Source of the DNA: Bacillus vallismortis
GTDB lineage: Bacteria > Bacillota > Bacilli > Bacillales > Bacillaceae
DNA length: 64,000 bases
Assembly (NCBI RefSeq): GCF_004116955.1
Contig: NZ_CP026362.1
Span: forward strand, 2,924,501-2,988,500
Direction: 5' to 3'
Part shown: positions 18,501 through 27,221 of the stretch, in pieces
Layout: the number at the start of each line of letters is the position of its first letter
Numbering within the stretch: the stretch's first letter is position 1
Program-made: the position numbers and the translations under genes
Notes under the pieces: generated by a model
Database searches by the model: none
The model's input: the letters and a program-made list of their open reading frames with translations, nothing else
What the model was told of the DNA's origin: nothing

Positions 18501-18537
18501 TATATAAGCTTTCACTTATATAATCAATTGATTATAT
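18501..18537. promoter_or_regulatory. ArsR operator region
   Basis: Two adjoining palindromes: TATATAAG-N6-CTTATATA at 18501-18522, and the perfect 20-base ATATAATCAATTGATTATAT at 18518-18537. AT-rich ATCAA-type dyads are typical ArsR binding sites. They lie 125-160 bases upstream of ydeT, so the promoter is probably here and leaves a long 5' leader. Confidence 0.7.
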
Positions 18538-18553
18538 TTACCTAAACAAGAAA

Positions 18554-18580
18554 AAATCCTGCTTGAAGAAAACAGGATTT
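18554..18580 (-). terminator. Terminator after ydeO
   Basis: AAATCCTG / CAGGATTT stem with a T run on the minus strand, downstream of ydeO. Confidence 0.6.
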
Positions 18581-18658
18581 CAACAAATCATGAGCAAACA
18601 GCTTCATAAGGCTCGTCAAACCATATGATGGCTGCTCAGCTATTCGTCACTCTTTTTT

Positions 18659-19531
18659 CTAATGATGATTGACCCTTCTAAAATTGCTGCCCTTCACTTC
18701 TGCTACGTCATATACGGTAACAAAAGCGTTTTTATCAATGTCATTAATGATTTCTTTCAGCTTGGTTTCTTCTAACCGGTTGATGACACATGTGATTTCT
18801 TTGAATTTCTCATGGGAAAAACCCCCGTAAGCTTCTTTATATGTAGCGCTTCGGCCTAATTGATCACGTATAGTCTCTACCATCAGTTCAGGTTGGGTTG
18901 TAATAATTTGAAACATTTTAGAACCGCTTAAGCCTTCCTCCACGACATGAATGACTTTGGATGCAATGTAGTAAGCAATGACTGAAAGCAATGCTCCTTG
19001 CAAGCCAAATACGGTGGAAACAAAAATAAACACAAAAAGGTTTAAGAATAGAATGAGATCGCTCGTTCCAAATGGCAGTTTTCGGGACAGCAGTACTGCA
19101 AGCATATCAATTCCATCTAATGCGCCGCCATTACGCAGCGCCAGCCCCATTCCAAACCCAAGGATAATCCCGCCGACAACGGTTATCAACAAAGTATCCC
19201 CTTCGATGATGGCTGGAGTGTGGTGCATAAAACTTGTACCCGCAGCAAGTGATGCGATTCCGATAATTGATAATAATGCAAAGCGTTTCCCAATTTGCTT
19301 ATATCCTAACCAGACAAACGGAATGTTGATCGCAGCAATCAGAATCCCCAGCGGTATATTGAACAGCTGTGACCCAACAATGCTGAGGCCTGTCACCCCT
19401 CCATCAGATACGCTGTTTGGAATGAGCACCGTTTCCAGTCCATATGCCGCTATGATTCCTCCGATTATGACCATGATGACTTGCAGGATGATTTTCGCCT
19501 TGAATTTCTTATGTTTCTCGTTTGTATTCAT
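18659..19531 (-). CDS. ydeO: YitT-family membrane protein YdeO
   Basis: A 290-residue YitT/DUF161 protein: about six TM helices (residues 15-180) and a C-terminal cytosolic DUF2179-type domain (SKMFQIITTQPELMVETI, then AYGGFSHEKFKEITCVI). The motif GGVTGLSIVGSQLF and the GGALDGIDMLAVLLSRK segment are typical of the family. Function is unknown. ATG 19531 gives the YdeO length and fits the GAGGA signal better than ATG 19543. It reads toward the arsenic promoter but has its own terminator. Confidence 0.87.
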   Translation of the reverse strand: MNTNEKHKKFKAKIILQVIMVIIGGIIAAYGLETVLIPNSVSDGGVTGLSIVGSQLFNIPLGILIAAINIPFVWLGYKQIGKRFALLSIIGIASLAAGTSFMHHTPAIIEGDTLLITVVGGIILGFGMGLALRNGGALDGIDMLAVLLSRKLPFGTSDLILFLNLFVFIFVSTVFGLQGALLSVIAYYIASKVIHVVEEGLSGSKMFQIITTQPELMVETIRDQLGRSATYKEAYGGFSHEKFKEITCVINRLEETKLKEIINDIDKNAFVTVYDVAEVKGSNFRRVNHH

Positions 19532-19739
19532 GCCATTCCTCATTTCATATATTATGTTATATTTAAATATAACATAATATCATTTTTTGGCAGAAAACTT
19601 GCTTTTATGAAAAGGATTTGTCAATCAAGCAGTCTGCTTCCGCCGTGCTCATTAGCACAATATTGTCTTGATCGCTGATCAAAAATGGATTTCATTATTT
19701 CCCGATATGTATTTATCAATGATGGAGAGGAATGAAAGA

Positions 19740-20414
19740 ATGAGGAAACTCGGAAAGATATTTTACTGCAATGCCGCTCTGCTGCTGCTCGCCTTATTGC
19801 TTGCTGGATGTGCGGGCAGTAAGAATGTAGAATCAAAACAAACTTCAAATGATGAAACTGCTGCACAAACTGACGAAAATCATCATGATAACGAAGACAG
19901 CAACAAAATAAGCAAAGATGAATCAGAGCCAACAACGGGATCAGAAGAATCCACAACAGGTGAATCAGATGACACCTCTTCAGAAAAAGCAAAAAATGAG
20001 GAGAAAGATAATGAAGACACTGGATTGGCAGCGTATTCTTCTGAAAAAATCGAATATGCCCGTGTTTGGCTGCAGCTTGGGCCTAATCAAGAGATAGATG
20101 AATTAAATGTTCGGCACATTTCAGCCGGTGAACCGATCAATCCTAATGATGAGACAAGTGCCAGCTATCCAGAAGATGTGATCCAGTTGGCAGGTTCTCG
20201 ATTAGTCGATGGATCAGTCACTTATCATGGTAACGGGGATGGCACGATTCATGTATACAATGTCCCTTTACGCTGGGATTCCGCTGATGATTTAGATCAA
20301 GGGGTTATGCGGGAAGTGACTGAGAATATCATGAACAATAAAAAAACAGTGTACGTAAAGACAGGCGACAATAAAAAAATCAAACGGCTTATTGACATGA
20401 TGGTTATTCATTAA
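19740..20414 (+). CDS. Predicted lipoprotein, low-complexity linker
   Basis: A 224-residue lipoprotein. The signal peptide LLLLALLLAGC ends at a lipobox Cys near residue 23. A Ser/Thr/Glu/Asp-rich linker (about residues 30-95) leads to a C-terminal domain of about 120 residues (VWLQLGPNQEIDELNVRH; YHGNGDGTIHVYNVPLRW) that I do not recognise. It should sit on the outer face of the membrane. ATG 19740 is used because GGAGAGG precedes it. Divergent from ydeO. The IS element downstream lies in what was probably its terminator hairpin. Confidence 0.75.
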   Translation: MRKLGKIFYCNAALLLLALLLAGCAGSKNVESKQTSNDETAAQTDENHHDNEDSNKISKDESEPTTGSEESTTGESDDTSSEKAKNEEKDNEDTGLAAYSSEKIEYARVWLQLGPNQEIDELNVRHISAGEPINPNDETSASYPEDVIQLAGSRLVDGSVTYHGNGDGTIHVYNVPLRWDSADDLDQGVMREVTENIMNNKKTVYVKTGDNKKIKRLIDMMVIH

Positions 20415-20471
20415 ACAGCAATCGAAAAAGAATGATATATTCATATGGAACAAAGTTTGGAGTGTGATCAC

Positions 20472-20661
20472 TTGCTGAAAAATCTACCGGTTCTATTAGC
20501 TATCCTTACCGTTGGAAACATTCTAAATGTGATGAGCCTTACCCTAGAATTATCAGAGACTTTTCACTGGATTGTATTATTAAGGTGTTGCATTATTATT
20601 TTATAGCGCCGTATGTTTAGTGGCGTACAATCTGAATCAAAAGCTTATATCTCAGAAATAA
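20472..20661 (+). pseudogene. Fragmentary small membrane protein
   Basis: A TTG-start frame of 44 codons (LLKNLPVLLAILTVGNIL) stops at 20606. A second frame continues with AVCLVAYNLNQKLISQK to about 20661, as if one two-TM protein had been frameshifted. GGAG lies 12 bases upstream. No family recognised. Confidence 0.3.
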
Positions 20662-20684
20662 GTGAATGATGTCTTAAGAAAAAC

Positions 20685-20704
20685 AAGCATGTAATATAAT
20701 GCTT
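20685..20704. repeat. IS1182 target-site duplication, left copy
   Basis: AAGCATGTAATATAATGCTT, repeated exactly at 22263-22282. It is an imperfect palindrome with AAGCAT/ATGCTT arms. Confidence 0.85.
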
Positions 20705-22262
20705 CAGCTTGTAGAGAAAACGACGTTTTTTCTACAAGCCTTTTTTGTTTTCTGCTGTTTCTTTAGTTGTTCAGCGGATTTCAAAAACTGAAAAAGAGCT
20801 CCCACATACCTAGCCCTGCTTAGCTAGGTATGTGGCAATCTTCTTCATGTTCTGGCATGCGGCTGTGAGGAGAACTTGTTCACTCACATTCCGTTTTCCC
20901 CTCAACCTGCAATAGCGAAGCCCATGCAGCTGTTTTGAATCTGCAAAGCTTCGCTCTATTTTTTCTTTTCTTTTTTTATAGAGGGTTTTTCCTGAAACAG
21001 ATAAGCGATTTTGTCTGACCTTTTCTTTGTGGTCCTCCCATACATGCCGGGTGATGACCTTTTGGCGGTGCTTTGATCTTGTGCATTGTTCAAGCAATGG
21101 GCACGCGGAACAGGTTTCAGGATTTGATTTATATGACCGGTAGCCTTTTCGGTCAGTTGTTGAGTATGTAAGTGTTTGCTGGTTCGGGCAAATGTATCTG
21201 TCTTTTTCACTGTCATAATGAAACTTCCATTTTGGAAACAAGCCTCTAGTAGGGTGATATCGTCTATGCGCAATAACGCCAAAAATATGGCGGTCAGCTA
21301 ATCCTTTACAGATCGGAGTCGTCAAATAACCAGAATCAAGAGCGACGGCTTCTACTTCAAAATCAAATCGTGCAATTTGGTGATCTAATCGGTCAAGATA
21401 AGGCACAGAATCATGGACATTTCCAGGCGTAACATAGGCGTCGGTGATAATGTTATGTTTCATATCCGTTGTTCGGTGATCTAAGTAAAAGAAACCCTCC
21501 GGTTTGTTTTCGCGATACATATAACCACTTTCCGGATCAGTGGTACTGTGGCGGATCTCTTTTTCAGCTTTCACCTCCTCTTTGGCCGGTAATGGCTTTT
21601 TTCCGTGCTCCTCTCGATCTTCTTGAATGGCTTCATTTAAATCTTTGATATAGTTTTGTGTATCCTGTTCAATCGTTTTTCTTGTGTATTTGTGCTTGTT
21701 GGCATTGGCTTTCAGATGAGTTGAATCAGTGAAAAGGACACGTCCGCCCACCATATCATGATTGATGGCCTGAAGAACGACCTCATCAAAAATGTCTTGG
21801 AAAATCGTTGTATCTTTAAAGCGTGTGCGTCTGTTCCAGCTGATGGTGGAGTGGTGCGGAACTGGGTCATTGATATTCAGGCCCAAAAACCATCTGTACG
21901 CCATATTGTAATAAATTTCTTTTTCAAGCTGTCTTTCTGAACGGATACCGTAGAGGTAGCCGATAAACATCATTTTGAATAAAATCAGCGGATCGAGTGA
22001 GGGGCGGCCTTTGTTTTCGCTGTAGTAAGGCTTAACCTTTTCAATGATAAAAGAGAAGTCAATGTGTTTATCAATTTTTCGAAGCAGGTGATCCTCTTCG
22101 ACGAGTTGGTCAAGCAGAACAAATTCAGCTGCGTTTTGAGAAGAATTTCTTGTGTGGAACATGAGAAAGACACCGTCCTTTTTAGTCTTTCTTTTATTTT
22201 ATTACAGAAGAATGGATATTTTAAGGAAAAATAAAGGCTGTCGAGATTTTCTCGACAGCCTG
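20705..22262 (-). mobile_element. IS1182-family insertion sequence, apparently complete
   Basis: A 1558-base element with one transposase gene. Its ends are imperfect inverted repeats: CAGCTTGTAGAGAAAA on the left and, read inward from the right, CAGGCTGTCGAGAAAA. Both ends continue into short hairpins. It is flanked by a 20-base direct repeat that is itself a stem-loop. Joining the flanks restores ACAAGCAT-loop-ATGCTTGT followed by T residues, i.e. a terminator, so the element inserted into a terminator hairpin. Confidence 0.87.
20810..22162 (-). CDS. IS1182-family transposase
   Basis: A 450-residue DDE transposase. The N-terminal domain has YYSENKGRPSLDPLILFKMM and GIRSERQLEKEI, typical of IS1182/ISL-type transposases. 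The first catalytic Asp is probably in VLFTDSTHLKANANK, the second in VEAVALDSGYLT, and the Glu in the C-terminal RKEKIERSFADSKQLHG helix. A Cys-rich patch (CPNQQTLTY, then CSACPLLEQC) may bind zinc. No stop or frameshift is visible, so the element may be active. Confidence 0.92.
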   Translation of the reverse strand: MFHTRNSSQNAAEFVLLDQLVEEDHLLRKIDKHIDFSFIIEKVKPYYSENKGRPSLDPLILFKMMFIGYLYGIRSERQLEKEIYYNMAYRWFLGLNINDPVPHHSTISWNRRTRFKDTTIFQDIFDEVVLQAINHDMVGGRVLFTDSTHLKANANKHKYTRKTIEQDTQNYIKDLNEAIQEDREEHGKKPLPAKEEVKAEKEIRHSTTDPESGYMYRENKPEGFFYLDHRTTDMKHNIITDAYVTPGNVHDSVPYLDRLDHQIARFDFEVEAVALDSGYLTTPICKGLADRHIFGVIAHRRYHPTRGLFPKWKFHYDSEKDRYICPNQQTLTYSTTDRKGYRSYKSNPETCSACPLLEQCTRSKHRQKVITRHVWEDHKEKVRQNRLSVSGKTLYKKRKEKIERSFADSKQLHGLRYCRLRGKRNVSEQVLLTAACQNMKKIATYLAKQG

Positions 22263-22282
22263 AAGCATGTAATATAATGCTT
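22263..22282. repeat. IS1182 target-site duplication, right copy
   Basis: Exact copy of the 20 bases at 20685-20704, directly abutting the right end of the element and followed by GTTTTTCTTC. Confidence 0.85.
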
Positions 22283-22458
22283 GTTTTTCTTCTAGCTACT
22301 TCCTCAAACTCTGACTCCATAGTCAACCTTGAAGTGTTAAACTCCGGTTGAACTTTCGCAAACGGCTTCCATCATTTCTTCTCTCTCCCCTTTTGAGATG
22401 CATGAACCAACATCATAATGTATAATTCTTCCTACCTGCTTATAGGAGGCATTACATC

Positions 22459-22635
22459 ATGAAAATAAGAGTTACTGGAATTTTAATTGGCATTACTTTA
22501 TTTATGACTGGTATTCTTTTGCCGGAAGCAAAATTTGATTATCCTCAGTACATTAGTTTTGCCGGAGCTTTTATAGCATCATCATCAATTAGCAGTCTTA
22601 TGAAACTGAAAAAGCAATCGGCAACGAATTCTTAA
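22459..22635 (+). CDS. Small two-TM membrane protein (58 aa)
   Basis: A 58-residue protein with two hydrophobic stretches, VTGILIGITLFMTGILLP and ISFAGAFIASSSISSLM, and a basic C-terminus (KLKKQSATNS). ATAGGAGGC lies 9 bases upstream of the ATG, a very good ribosome binding site. I do not recognise the family. It sits alone between the IS element and the sulfur cluster. Confidence 0.6.
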   Translation: MKIRVTGILIGITLFMTGILLPEAKFDYPQYISFAGAFIASSSISSLMKLKKQSATNS

Positions 22636-23039
22636 ACTTTCCTTCCTAAGAGTTTAAAACGAATGTTGTAAGGTGGAATAAAAACCGTTAAAATACCAAG
22701 GGCGTTATACCCCTTGGTATGATTGATGTGCCCCGGGGGGATCGTATTCTCGACAGGCTATTGCCCCACTATGCCCTGCCTGGCTAATATTGATCAGGTC
22801 CAAACGCTTTTGATATCAAGCGTTGGAAGCCATCCTTGCAGTCATAACAACCAGCTCATTTTTATTGACTTATGAAATGTAATCGTGAAGGTATGGACCT
22901 TTTTATTTTCTGAACGGCTGTCCTACATGCAAAAAAGCTGGAAACCACTAAATCAAATGCTCTTCAAAGCATTATCATCAAAGCTTGCCCAAACCACCAT
23001 TATCAAAAAGAATGTCATCCAGCACTTGAAGCGTTTATA
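22636..23039. other. Intergenic region with att-like hairpin and tRNA-like fragment
   Basis: No gene recognised. Around 22696-22722 there is a TACCAAGGG / CCCCTTGGTA hairpin followed by TGATTGATGTG, which resembles the hairpin-plus-GATGCGG start of the att repeats at 37.7, 45.0 and 51.9 kb. The next 60 bases (CCCCGGGGGGATCG...) look like a decayed tRNA 3' end. This could mark an old island boundary beside the relocated yrk cluster. Confidence 0.3.
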
Positions 23040-23816
23040 TCAAAGGAACCCTAACCAGATTTTAATGGCTGTCGCTGAAATGAATAGCGCTAAAATCCAT
23101 TGCAGAAATGTTGTATTTACCTTTTGTCCAACTTTTGCGCCAATAGGAGAAGCAATTACACTAGCGATCATCAAAACCAGAGCTGGCATAAAAAGAACCT
23201 GGCCTGTGATTACCTTTCCAACTGTCGCGCCAATAGATGATAGAAATGTAATCGCAAGAGATGAAGCGACGGTGATTCTCACCGGAATCTTTAAAATCAA
23301 TAACATAATGGGAACGAGGATAAAAGCGCCGCCAGCTCCTAAAATACCTGATACTCCGCCAATAATAAAGGCTAAGAATGAAGCTAACCATTTATGAATT
23401 ATGACTTCTTCGCCTTTTCTATGTTCATGTCCTTTTTTAGGCATAAACATTAATATCACAGCTATAATAGCCAATATTCCGTATATGAAGTTCATTCCTT
23501 TTTCAGATATAAGATGCGAAAAGTAACTCCCCAGTACACTACCTATAAGGATACTGCTCCCCATATAAATGATTAATGGCTTATTCAAAAAACCACTCTT
23601 ACGATAAGCCCATACACCGCTAAGTGTCGCGAAGAAAACTTGAATCGTTCCTATCCCTGAAACTTCATGGGCTGTTAATGACGTCACTCCCACTAAAGCA
23701 GGAATGTACAATAGCATTGGATAATGAATAACAGATCCCCCAATACCGACCATTCCGGAAATAAAAGCACCAATAAACCCTATCATGAAAAGAGTGATCA
23801 TAAAGGCCATATCCAT
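23040..23816 (-). CDS. yrkJ: TSUP (TauE/SafE) sulfur-compound permease, YrkJ-like
   Basis: A 258-residue TSUP-family membrane protein with about eight hydrophobic segments. The N-terminal [20 protein letters not shown] and the internal repeat [20 protein letters not shown] are the duplicated family signature. Such proteins export sulfite, thiosulfate or related compounds. It is the last gene of the reactive-sulfur operon, 61 bases after the TusA-like gene with a short hairpin (23839-23870) between that may trim expression. Identification as YrkJ rests on gene order with yrkE/F/H/I-like genes. Confidence 0.82.
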   Translation of the reverse strand: MDMAFMITLFMIGFIGAFISGMVGIGGSVIHYPMLLYIPALVGVTSLTAHEVSGIGTIQVFFATLSGVWAYRKSGFLNKPLIIYMGSSILIGSVLGSYFSHLISEKGMNFIYGILAIIAVILMFMPKKGHEHRKGEEVIIHKWLASFLAFIIGGVSGILGAGGAFILVPIMLLILKIPVRITVASSLAITFLSSIGATVGKVITGQVLFMPALVLMIASVIASPIGAKVGQKVNTTFLQWILALFISATAIKIWLGFL

Positions 23817-23877
23817 TTTGGTTTCCTCCTTTTCAAAGGAAAAGGGTATCTTTATATTCGATACCCTTTCACATCCA

Positions 23878-24111
23878 TTAGCCTTTTTTAATCCAGAATT
23901 TCAGTACATCGCCTTCTTCAGTTTGCTCTAAAAGGTCATGCCCGCCTGATTTAGACCAAGCCGCAAGATCACTTTTAGCACCCTTATCTGTTGCATGCAC
24001 TTCTAATATTTGACCTGATTCCAGTTCATTCATCGCTTTCTTCGTTCTCACAATCGGCATAGGGCATGCCAGTCCTTTTGCATCTAATACTTTATCTGAT
24101 TTCATGTTCAT
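23878..24111 (-). CDS. yrkI: TusA-family sulfur carrier, YrkI-like
   Basis: A 77-residue TusA/SirA-like sulfur relay protein. The carrier Cys lies in [18 protein letters not shown] near residue 16, the family CPxP motif. It should accept persulfide sulfur from rhodanese or DsrE-type partners. It lies 26 bases after the rhodanese-metallohydrolase gene in the same operon. The N-terminus is nearly the same as that of the TusA domain in the fused protein at 25268-25837. Confidence 0.87.
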   Translation of the reverse strand: MNMKSDKVLDAKGLACPMPIVRTKKAMNELESGQILEVHATDKGAKSDLAAWSKSGGHDLLEQTEEGDVLKFWIKKG

Positions 24112-24137
24112 CTCTCCCTTTTTAATAAAAACTTGTG

Positions 24138-25265
24138 TTACCGAATTGCACAGCGGTTTGGACCGATCTCCATCTCACGCTGTTTTTCTTCATCCGGGCT
24201 GATTTTCCCCATGTTTGTTTCACGAATTTCTTGGTATGCATTTGGTTGCGGAGGCAAATGATCTGTTACCAGGTGTCTAAATTCTGTTTCATCCGCAATG
24301 TTCAACCCATGGTTCTCGGCAAATAATGTACTTAGTTTTTTAGCCACACTGCCATCCTCATTTAGCTCATCAATGATCATAAAGTGTGCCGGTAATACGA
24401 TTAAATCCTTTGGTAGCGCTTTGTAACGGCTATAAAGAGTTTTTCTTAAATCTCCTACCCAATCTTCTGCCCTACCGGCTAAGTCTGGTCTGCCAATTGA
24501 ATCGATAAATAAGATATCACCTGAGAGAAGATACTGATCATCGACAATGAAAGAAGTGGAGCCAATGGTATGCCCCGGAGAAAAAATCGGTTGAATTTTA
24601 ATCTTTGTATTTCCAATGATAATATCATTTCCTTCTTCCAACGGCTGATAATCGAATACCACTTCTTCAGCATCCTTCGGCGGTAACCAGTAGGTTGCTT
24701 TTGTTTTTTCGGCAATTGCTCTGCCGCCTGAAATATGGTCTGCGTGAAGGTGTGTATCAAATACGTGTGTAATCGCCGCACCCTTCTCTTTCGCAAAGTC
24801 TATAAAAATATCTGCCATACGTGTCGCATCAATCATCGCTGCTTCGCCATTGGAAATGACCATGTATGACAGGCAGCCTTTTCCGATTCGAACAAACTGA
24901 TACATTTCACCGCCATCTTTTAAATCCCCGACTTTTACCGGTTCTAGATGCTCGCTCCACGCTTTCATTCCGCCTTTAAGATACGATACTGAAAGACCGG
25001 CTTCGGAAAGCATGTCGGATACCATGACGGATGAACCTTCTTTTGCGCATACGACTAGCACTTCTTTATCTGAAGGAATGGTATCTAAAATATCTTCTAC
25101 ACCATCTAAAAGATCGAAATACGGAACATTCAAATGGTCAACATCGTGACCTTCAATCTTCCAATCGCTAAAATCATTTTCATTACGAACATCCAGAATA
25201 AATAAAGGTTCTTTGTTAAAGATTTTTTGTGTCACTTCTTTTGCGGTAAGTGCCTGTACGGTCAT
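24138..25265 (-). CDS. yrkH: Rhodanese-persulfide dioxygenase-like fusion, YrkH
   Basis: A 375-residue fusion. Residues about 1-110 form a rhodanese domain ([14 protein letters not shown]; loop VVCAKEGSS with a Cys at the active position). Residues about 120-340 form a metallo-beta-lactamase fold of the ETHE1/persulfide dioxygenase type: [14 protein letters not shown] (HxHxDH), FSPGHTIGS and the Asp in [17 protein letters not shown]. It probably oxidises glutathione-like or bacillithiol persulfide to sulfite. The domain order, rhodanese first, differs from CstB of Staphylococcus. It is two bases from the preceding gene, so translation is coupled. Confidence 0.88.
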   Translation of the reverse strand: MTVQALTAKEVTQKIFNKEPLFILDVRNENDFSDWKIEGHDVDHLNVPYFDLLDGVEDILDTIPSDKEVLVVCAKEGSSVMVSDMLSEAGLSVSYLKGGMKAWSEHLEPVKVGDLKDGGEMYQFVRIGKGCLSYMVISNGEAAMIDATRMADIFIDFAKEKGAAITHVFDTHLHADHISGGRAIAEKTKATYWLPPKDAEEVVFDYQPLEEGNDIIIGNTKIKIQPIFSPGHTIGSTSFIVDDQYLLSGDILFIDSIGRPDLAGRAEDWVGDLRKTLYSRYKALPKDLIVLPAHFMIIDELNEDGSVAKKLSTLFAENHGLNIADETEFRHLVTDHLPPQPNAYQEIRETNMGKISPDEEKQREMEIGPNRCAIR

Positions 25266-25267
25266 GT

Positions 25268-25837
25268 TTACCTCCCTCCCTTTTCTGTTTTACCTGTCCA
25301 ATCACGCATACCGGGGACGACGTTGATTACCTTTTTAAAACCTTGTTTTTTCATTGTTTGGGCTGCCATTTCGCTCCTTCTTCCCGAATGGCATATGATG
25401 TGAATTTCATCATTTTTATTTAACTCGCTAGAGCGTGCTTCCACTTCACCAAGAGGGATATGCACTACACCGGGGATATGAGCTTCTTCATACTCCTCTG
25501 CCTCGCGGACATCTAAAATGTGAAGCGGCTCTTCACTTTCTACTTTCTGTTTGAAAGTTTCTAATGAAATGTCCGGAATGGACGATGCGTTTTCTGATGC
25601 AGGCTCGCCTCCTCTACGAAGAAAATGGCGAAATAAATCTCCCTCTGTTTCAGTACCTAGATATTGATGACCTGTGCTTTTGGCCCATGCTTGCAAATCT
25701 GCCGTAAAGCCTTTGTCTGTTGCTTGAATTTCTAATACTTCACCAGCTTTTAAATCCTTCATTTTCTTCTTCGTTTTGACGATAGGCATCGGACATGCTA
25801 AACCTTTAGCATCTAATACAACATTTGCTTGTATCAT
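25268..25837 (-). CDS. yrkF: TusA-rhodanese fusion, YrkF
   Basis: A 189-residue protein with an N-terminal TusA domain ([17 protein letters not shown], carrier Cys near residue 15) and a C-terminal rhodanese ([19 protein letters not shown]; active loop [12 protein letters not shown], Cys near residue 150). Like CstA, it should pass persulfide sulfur from one domain to the other and on to the dioxygenase. It is in the CstR-type operon; a GGGGTA-rich box lies upstream at 25859-25874. Confidence 0.9.
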   Translation of the reverse strand: MIQANVVLDAKGLACPMPIVKTKKKMKDLKAGEVLEIQATDKGFTADLQAWAKSTGHQYLGTETEGDLFRHFLRRGGEPASENASSIPDISLETFKQKVESEEPLHILDVREAEEYEEAHIPGVVHIPLGEVEARSSELNKNDEIHIICHSGRRSEMAAQTMKKQGFKKVINVVPGMRDWTGKTEKGGR

Positions 25838-25858
25838 GTTATTTCCTCCTTTTATCTA

Positions 25859-25874
25859 ATAGGGGTAGGGGTAT
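25859..25874. promoter_or_regulatory. CstR-like half-site repeat upstream of yrkF
   Basis: ATAGGGGTAGGGGTAT holds two GGGGTA half sites as a direct repeat, in the 69-base gap between two genes of the sulfur operon. It shares the core of the palindromes at 26871 and 27626. Confidence 0.45.
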
Positions 25875-25906
25875 ATGATCCGTCAAAAAAAGAGATCTTC
25901 TTCCTT

Positions 25907-26284
25907 TCACCGATATTCATGCCATGCATTCATGCCGCCTTTTACATTTGTAACACTTTTAAATCCTTGTTTTTTCAATATCTTACTCGCCTTCATACTT
26001 CTCATACCGCTTTGGCAAATAACGAAAATCTCCCTGTCATTCGAAAGTTGATTTGTTTGTTGAGGCAGTATTGACAAGGGAATATTCTTAAAACCTTCTA
26101 TATGCTTCGTACGAAACTCAAAAGGTGTTCTAACATCTATAAACTGTTTCCCTTTACTTTTCAGCTCTGATTTTAAAACTGTCGTTGTTATTTGTTTCAC
26201 ACCTTTTACTGGTGAAACATTCCGAATCACTATCCATAGAAACAACAAAAAGAGTATGGTATAGATCATGACACTGCTATCCAT
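25907..26284 (-). CDS. Membrane-anchored rhodanese
   Basis: A protein of about 125 residues with an N-terminal TM helix (MIYTILFLLFLWIVI) and a rhodanese domain (KQFIDVRTPFEFRTKHIEGF; catalytic loop IFVICQSGMRSMKAS with the active Cys). The sulfurtransferase domain probably faces the cytosol. The ATG at 26284 is favoured because GAGGGG lies 11 bases upstream; a TTG at 26308 would start immediately after the yrkE stop. It lies between yrkE and yrkF; strain 168 has a comparable gene in this cluster. Confidence 0.82.
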   Translation of the reverse strand: MDSSVMIYTILFLLFLWIVIRNVSPVKGVKQITTTVLKSELKSKGKQFIDVRTPFEFRTKHIEGFKNIPLSILPQQTNQLSNDREIFVICQSGMRSMKASKILKKQGFKSVTNVKGGMNAWHEYR

Positions 26285-26308
26285 CGGATTCGATTCACCC
26301 CTCTTCAA

Positions 26309-26791
26309 TTAAATAAATAAGTTCACAGTGCCTTCTTCAGCATCAGCTAAATAAGCTGCTACGCCAGCATAGTCGATATCATCTAATAGTTCTTGTTCCT
26401 GCAAACCGAGCAGATCCATTGTCATCGTACAAGCTACGAGCTTTACACCTTGTTCTTGAGCCATCTCAATTAGCTGAGGCAATGTTAATGCATTATGCTT
26501 TTTCATCACATTTTTGATCATTTTAGGACCCATACCTGCAAAGTTCATTTTAGATAAGCCCATCTTATCAGCGCCTCGAGGCATCATCTTTCCAAACATG
26601 TTTTCAAGAAATCCTTTTTTCACAGGAACCAGCTCTTCTTTACGTAAAGCGTTTAATCCCCAAAACGTATGGAAGATGGTCACTTCATGATCATAGGCGG
26701 CTGCACCATTTGCAATAATGTAAGCAGCCATCGCTTTATCATAATCCCCGCTGAATAATACAATCGTTGTGCGTTTTGTTTGTTCTGTCAT
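26309..26791 (-). CDS. yrkE: DsrE/DsrF-like sulfur relay protein YrkE
   Basis: A 160-residue DsrE-like protein (TIVLFSGDYDKAMAAYIIAN; later VKLVACTMTMDLLGL with a Cys at the conserved position near residue 120). A basic, Met-rich insertion spans about residues 60-90 (GKMMPRGADKMGLSKMNFAG). Such proteins accept or donate persulfide sulfur to TusA. It is the first gene of the main sulfur operon, with two CstR-like palindromes just upstream. Confidence 0.88.
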   Translation of the reverse strand: MTEQTKRTTIVLFSGDYDKAMAAYIIANGAAAYDHEVTIFHTFWGLNALRKEELVPVKKGFLENMFGKMMPRGADKMGLSKMNFAGMGPKMIKNVMKKHNALTLPQLIEMAQEQGVKLVACTMTMDLLGLQEQELLDDIDYAGVAAYLADAEEGTVNLFI

Positions 26792-26811
26792 GTTTATCCT
26801 CCTAACCTCAG

Positions 26812-26828
26812 ATTACCCCCATGGGTAT
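26812..26828. promoter_or_regulatory. CstR/CsoR-like operator, proximal to yrkE
   Basis: ATTACCCCCATGGGTAT is an imperfect palindrome with the (G/C)-rich TACCCC / GGGTA pattern of CsoR/CstR operators, 20 bases upstream of the yrkE start. Confidence 0.65.
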
Positions 26829-26870
26829 ATAGAAACTTAAAATTTTTTGATGGCGAATGCTATCATTCAA

Positions 26871-26886
26871 ATACCTATAGGGGTAT
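26871..26886. promoter_or_regulatory. CstR/CsoR-like operator, distal to yrkE
   Basis: ATACCTATAGGGGTAT lies 80 bases upstream of yrkE. Its half sites match those at 27626-27641, upstream of the regulator operon. Confidence 0.7.
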
Positions 26887-26941
26887 ATTATAACGCATAT
26901 AAAAATCCGTCAACCTTAAAAAGGATAGGTTGATGAATTTT

Positions 26942-27202
26942 TTATCGGCTCTTTACCAGTAAGTCGACCGCTTCTTTTACTAAGTTGGATGTGTCTTCGC
27001 CCTGATCCAAGCTTTCACGAATACAATGCTCAAGATTTGTGCCAACAATAACACCTAATGCTCTATCAATCGCATTACGTGAGGCTGCCAATTGAGTCAC
27101 AACTTCTCTGCAGTCTTTCCCTTGCTCCATCATCGTCAATACACCTTTAATTTGCCCTTCTATCCTGCGTAAGCGATTTTTAACCTTTTGATCATACTCC
27201 AT
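26942..27202 (-). CDS. CstR/CsoR-family persulfide-sensing repressor, YrkD-like
   Basis: An 86-residue CsoR-family repressor. The core is KNRLRRIEGQIKGVLTMMEQ, then KDCREVVTQLAASRNAID and LEHCIRES. Two Cys (near residues 31 and 60) are present, but the His of the copper CsoR site is replaced by Asn/Ala-rich sequence; this fits CstR, which senses persulfides through a Cys pair, rather than CsoR. ATG 27202 is chosen by GAAAGG spacing and by family length. It lies between the rhodanese-like gene and yrkE and should repress both at the ATACC-type palindromes. Confidence 0.85.
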   Translation of the reverse strand: MEYDQKVKNRLRRIEGQIKGVLTMMEQGKDCREVVTQLAASRNAIDRALGVIVGTNLEHCIRESLDQGEDTSNLVKEAVDLLVKSR

Positions 27203-27221
27203 GTCGTTGAAATCCTTTCTT

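Noticed and set aside
22230..22262. Hairpin at the right end of the IS as a stand-alone terminator
   Set aside because: It is part of the IS inverted repeat; it may terminate transcription but is explained by the element.
22885..23397. Plus-strand 170-codon frame
   Set aside because: Most of it is the shadow of the TSUP permease gene; the part before 23040 has no recognisable protein.
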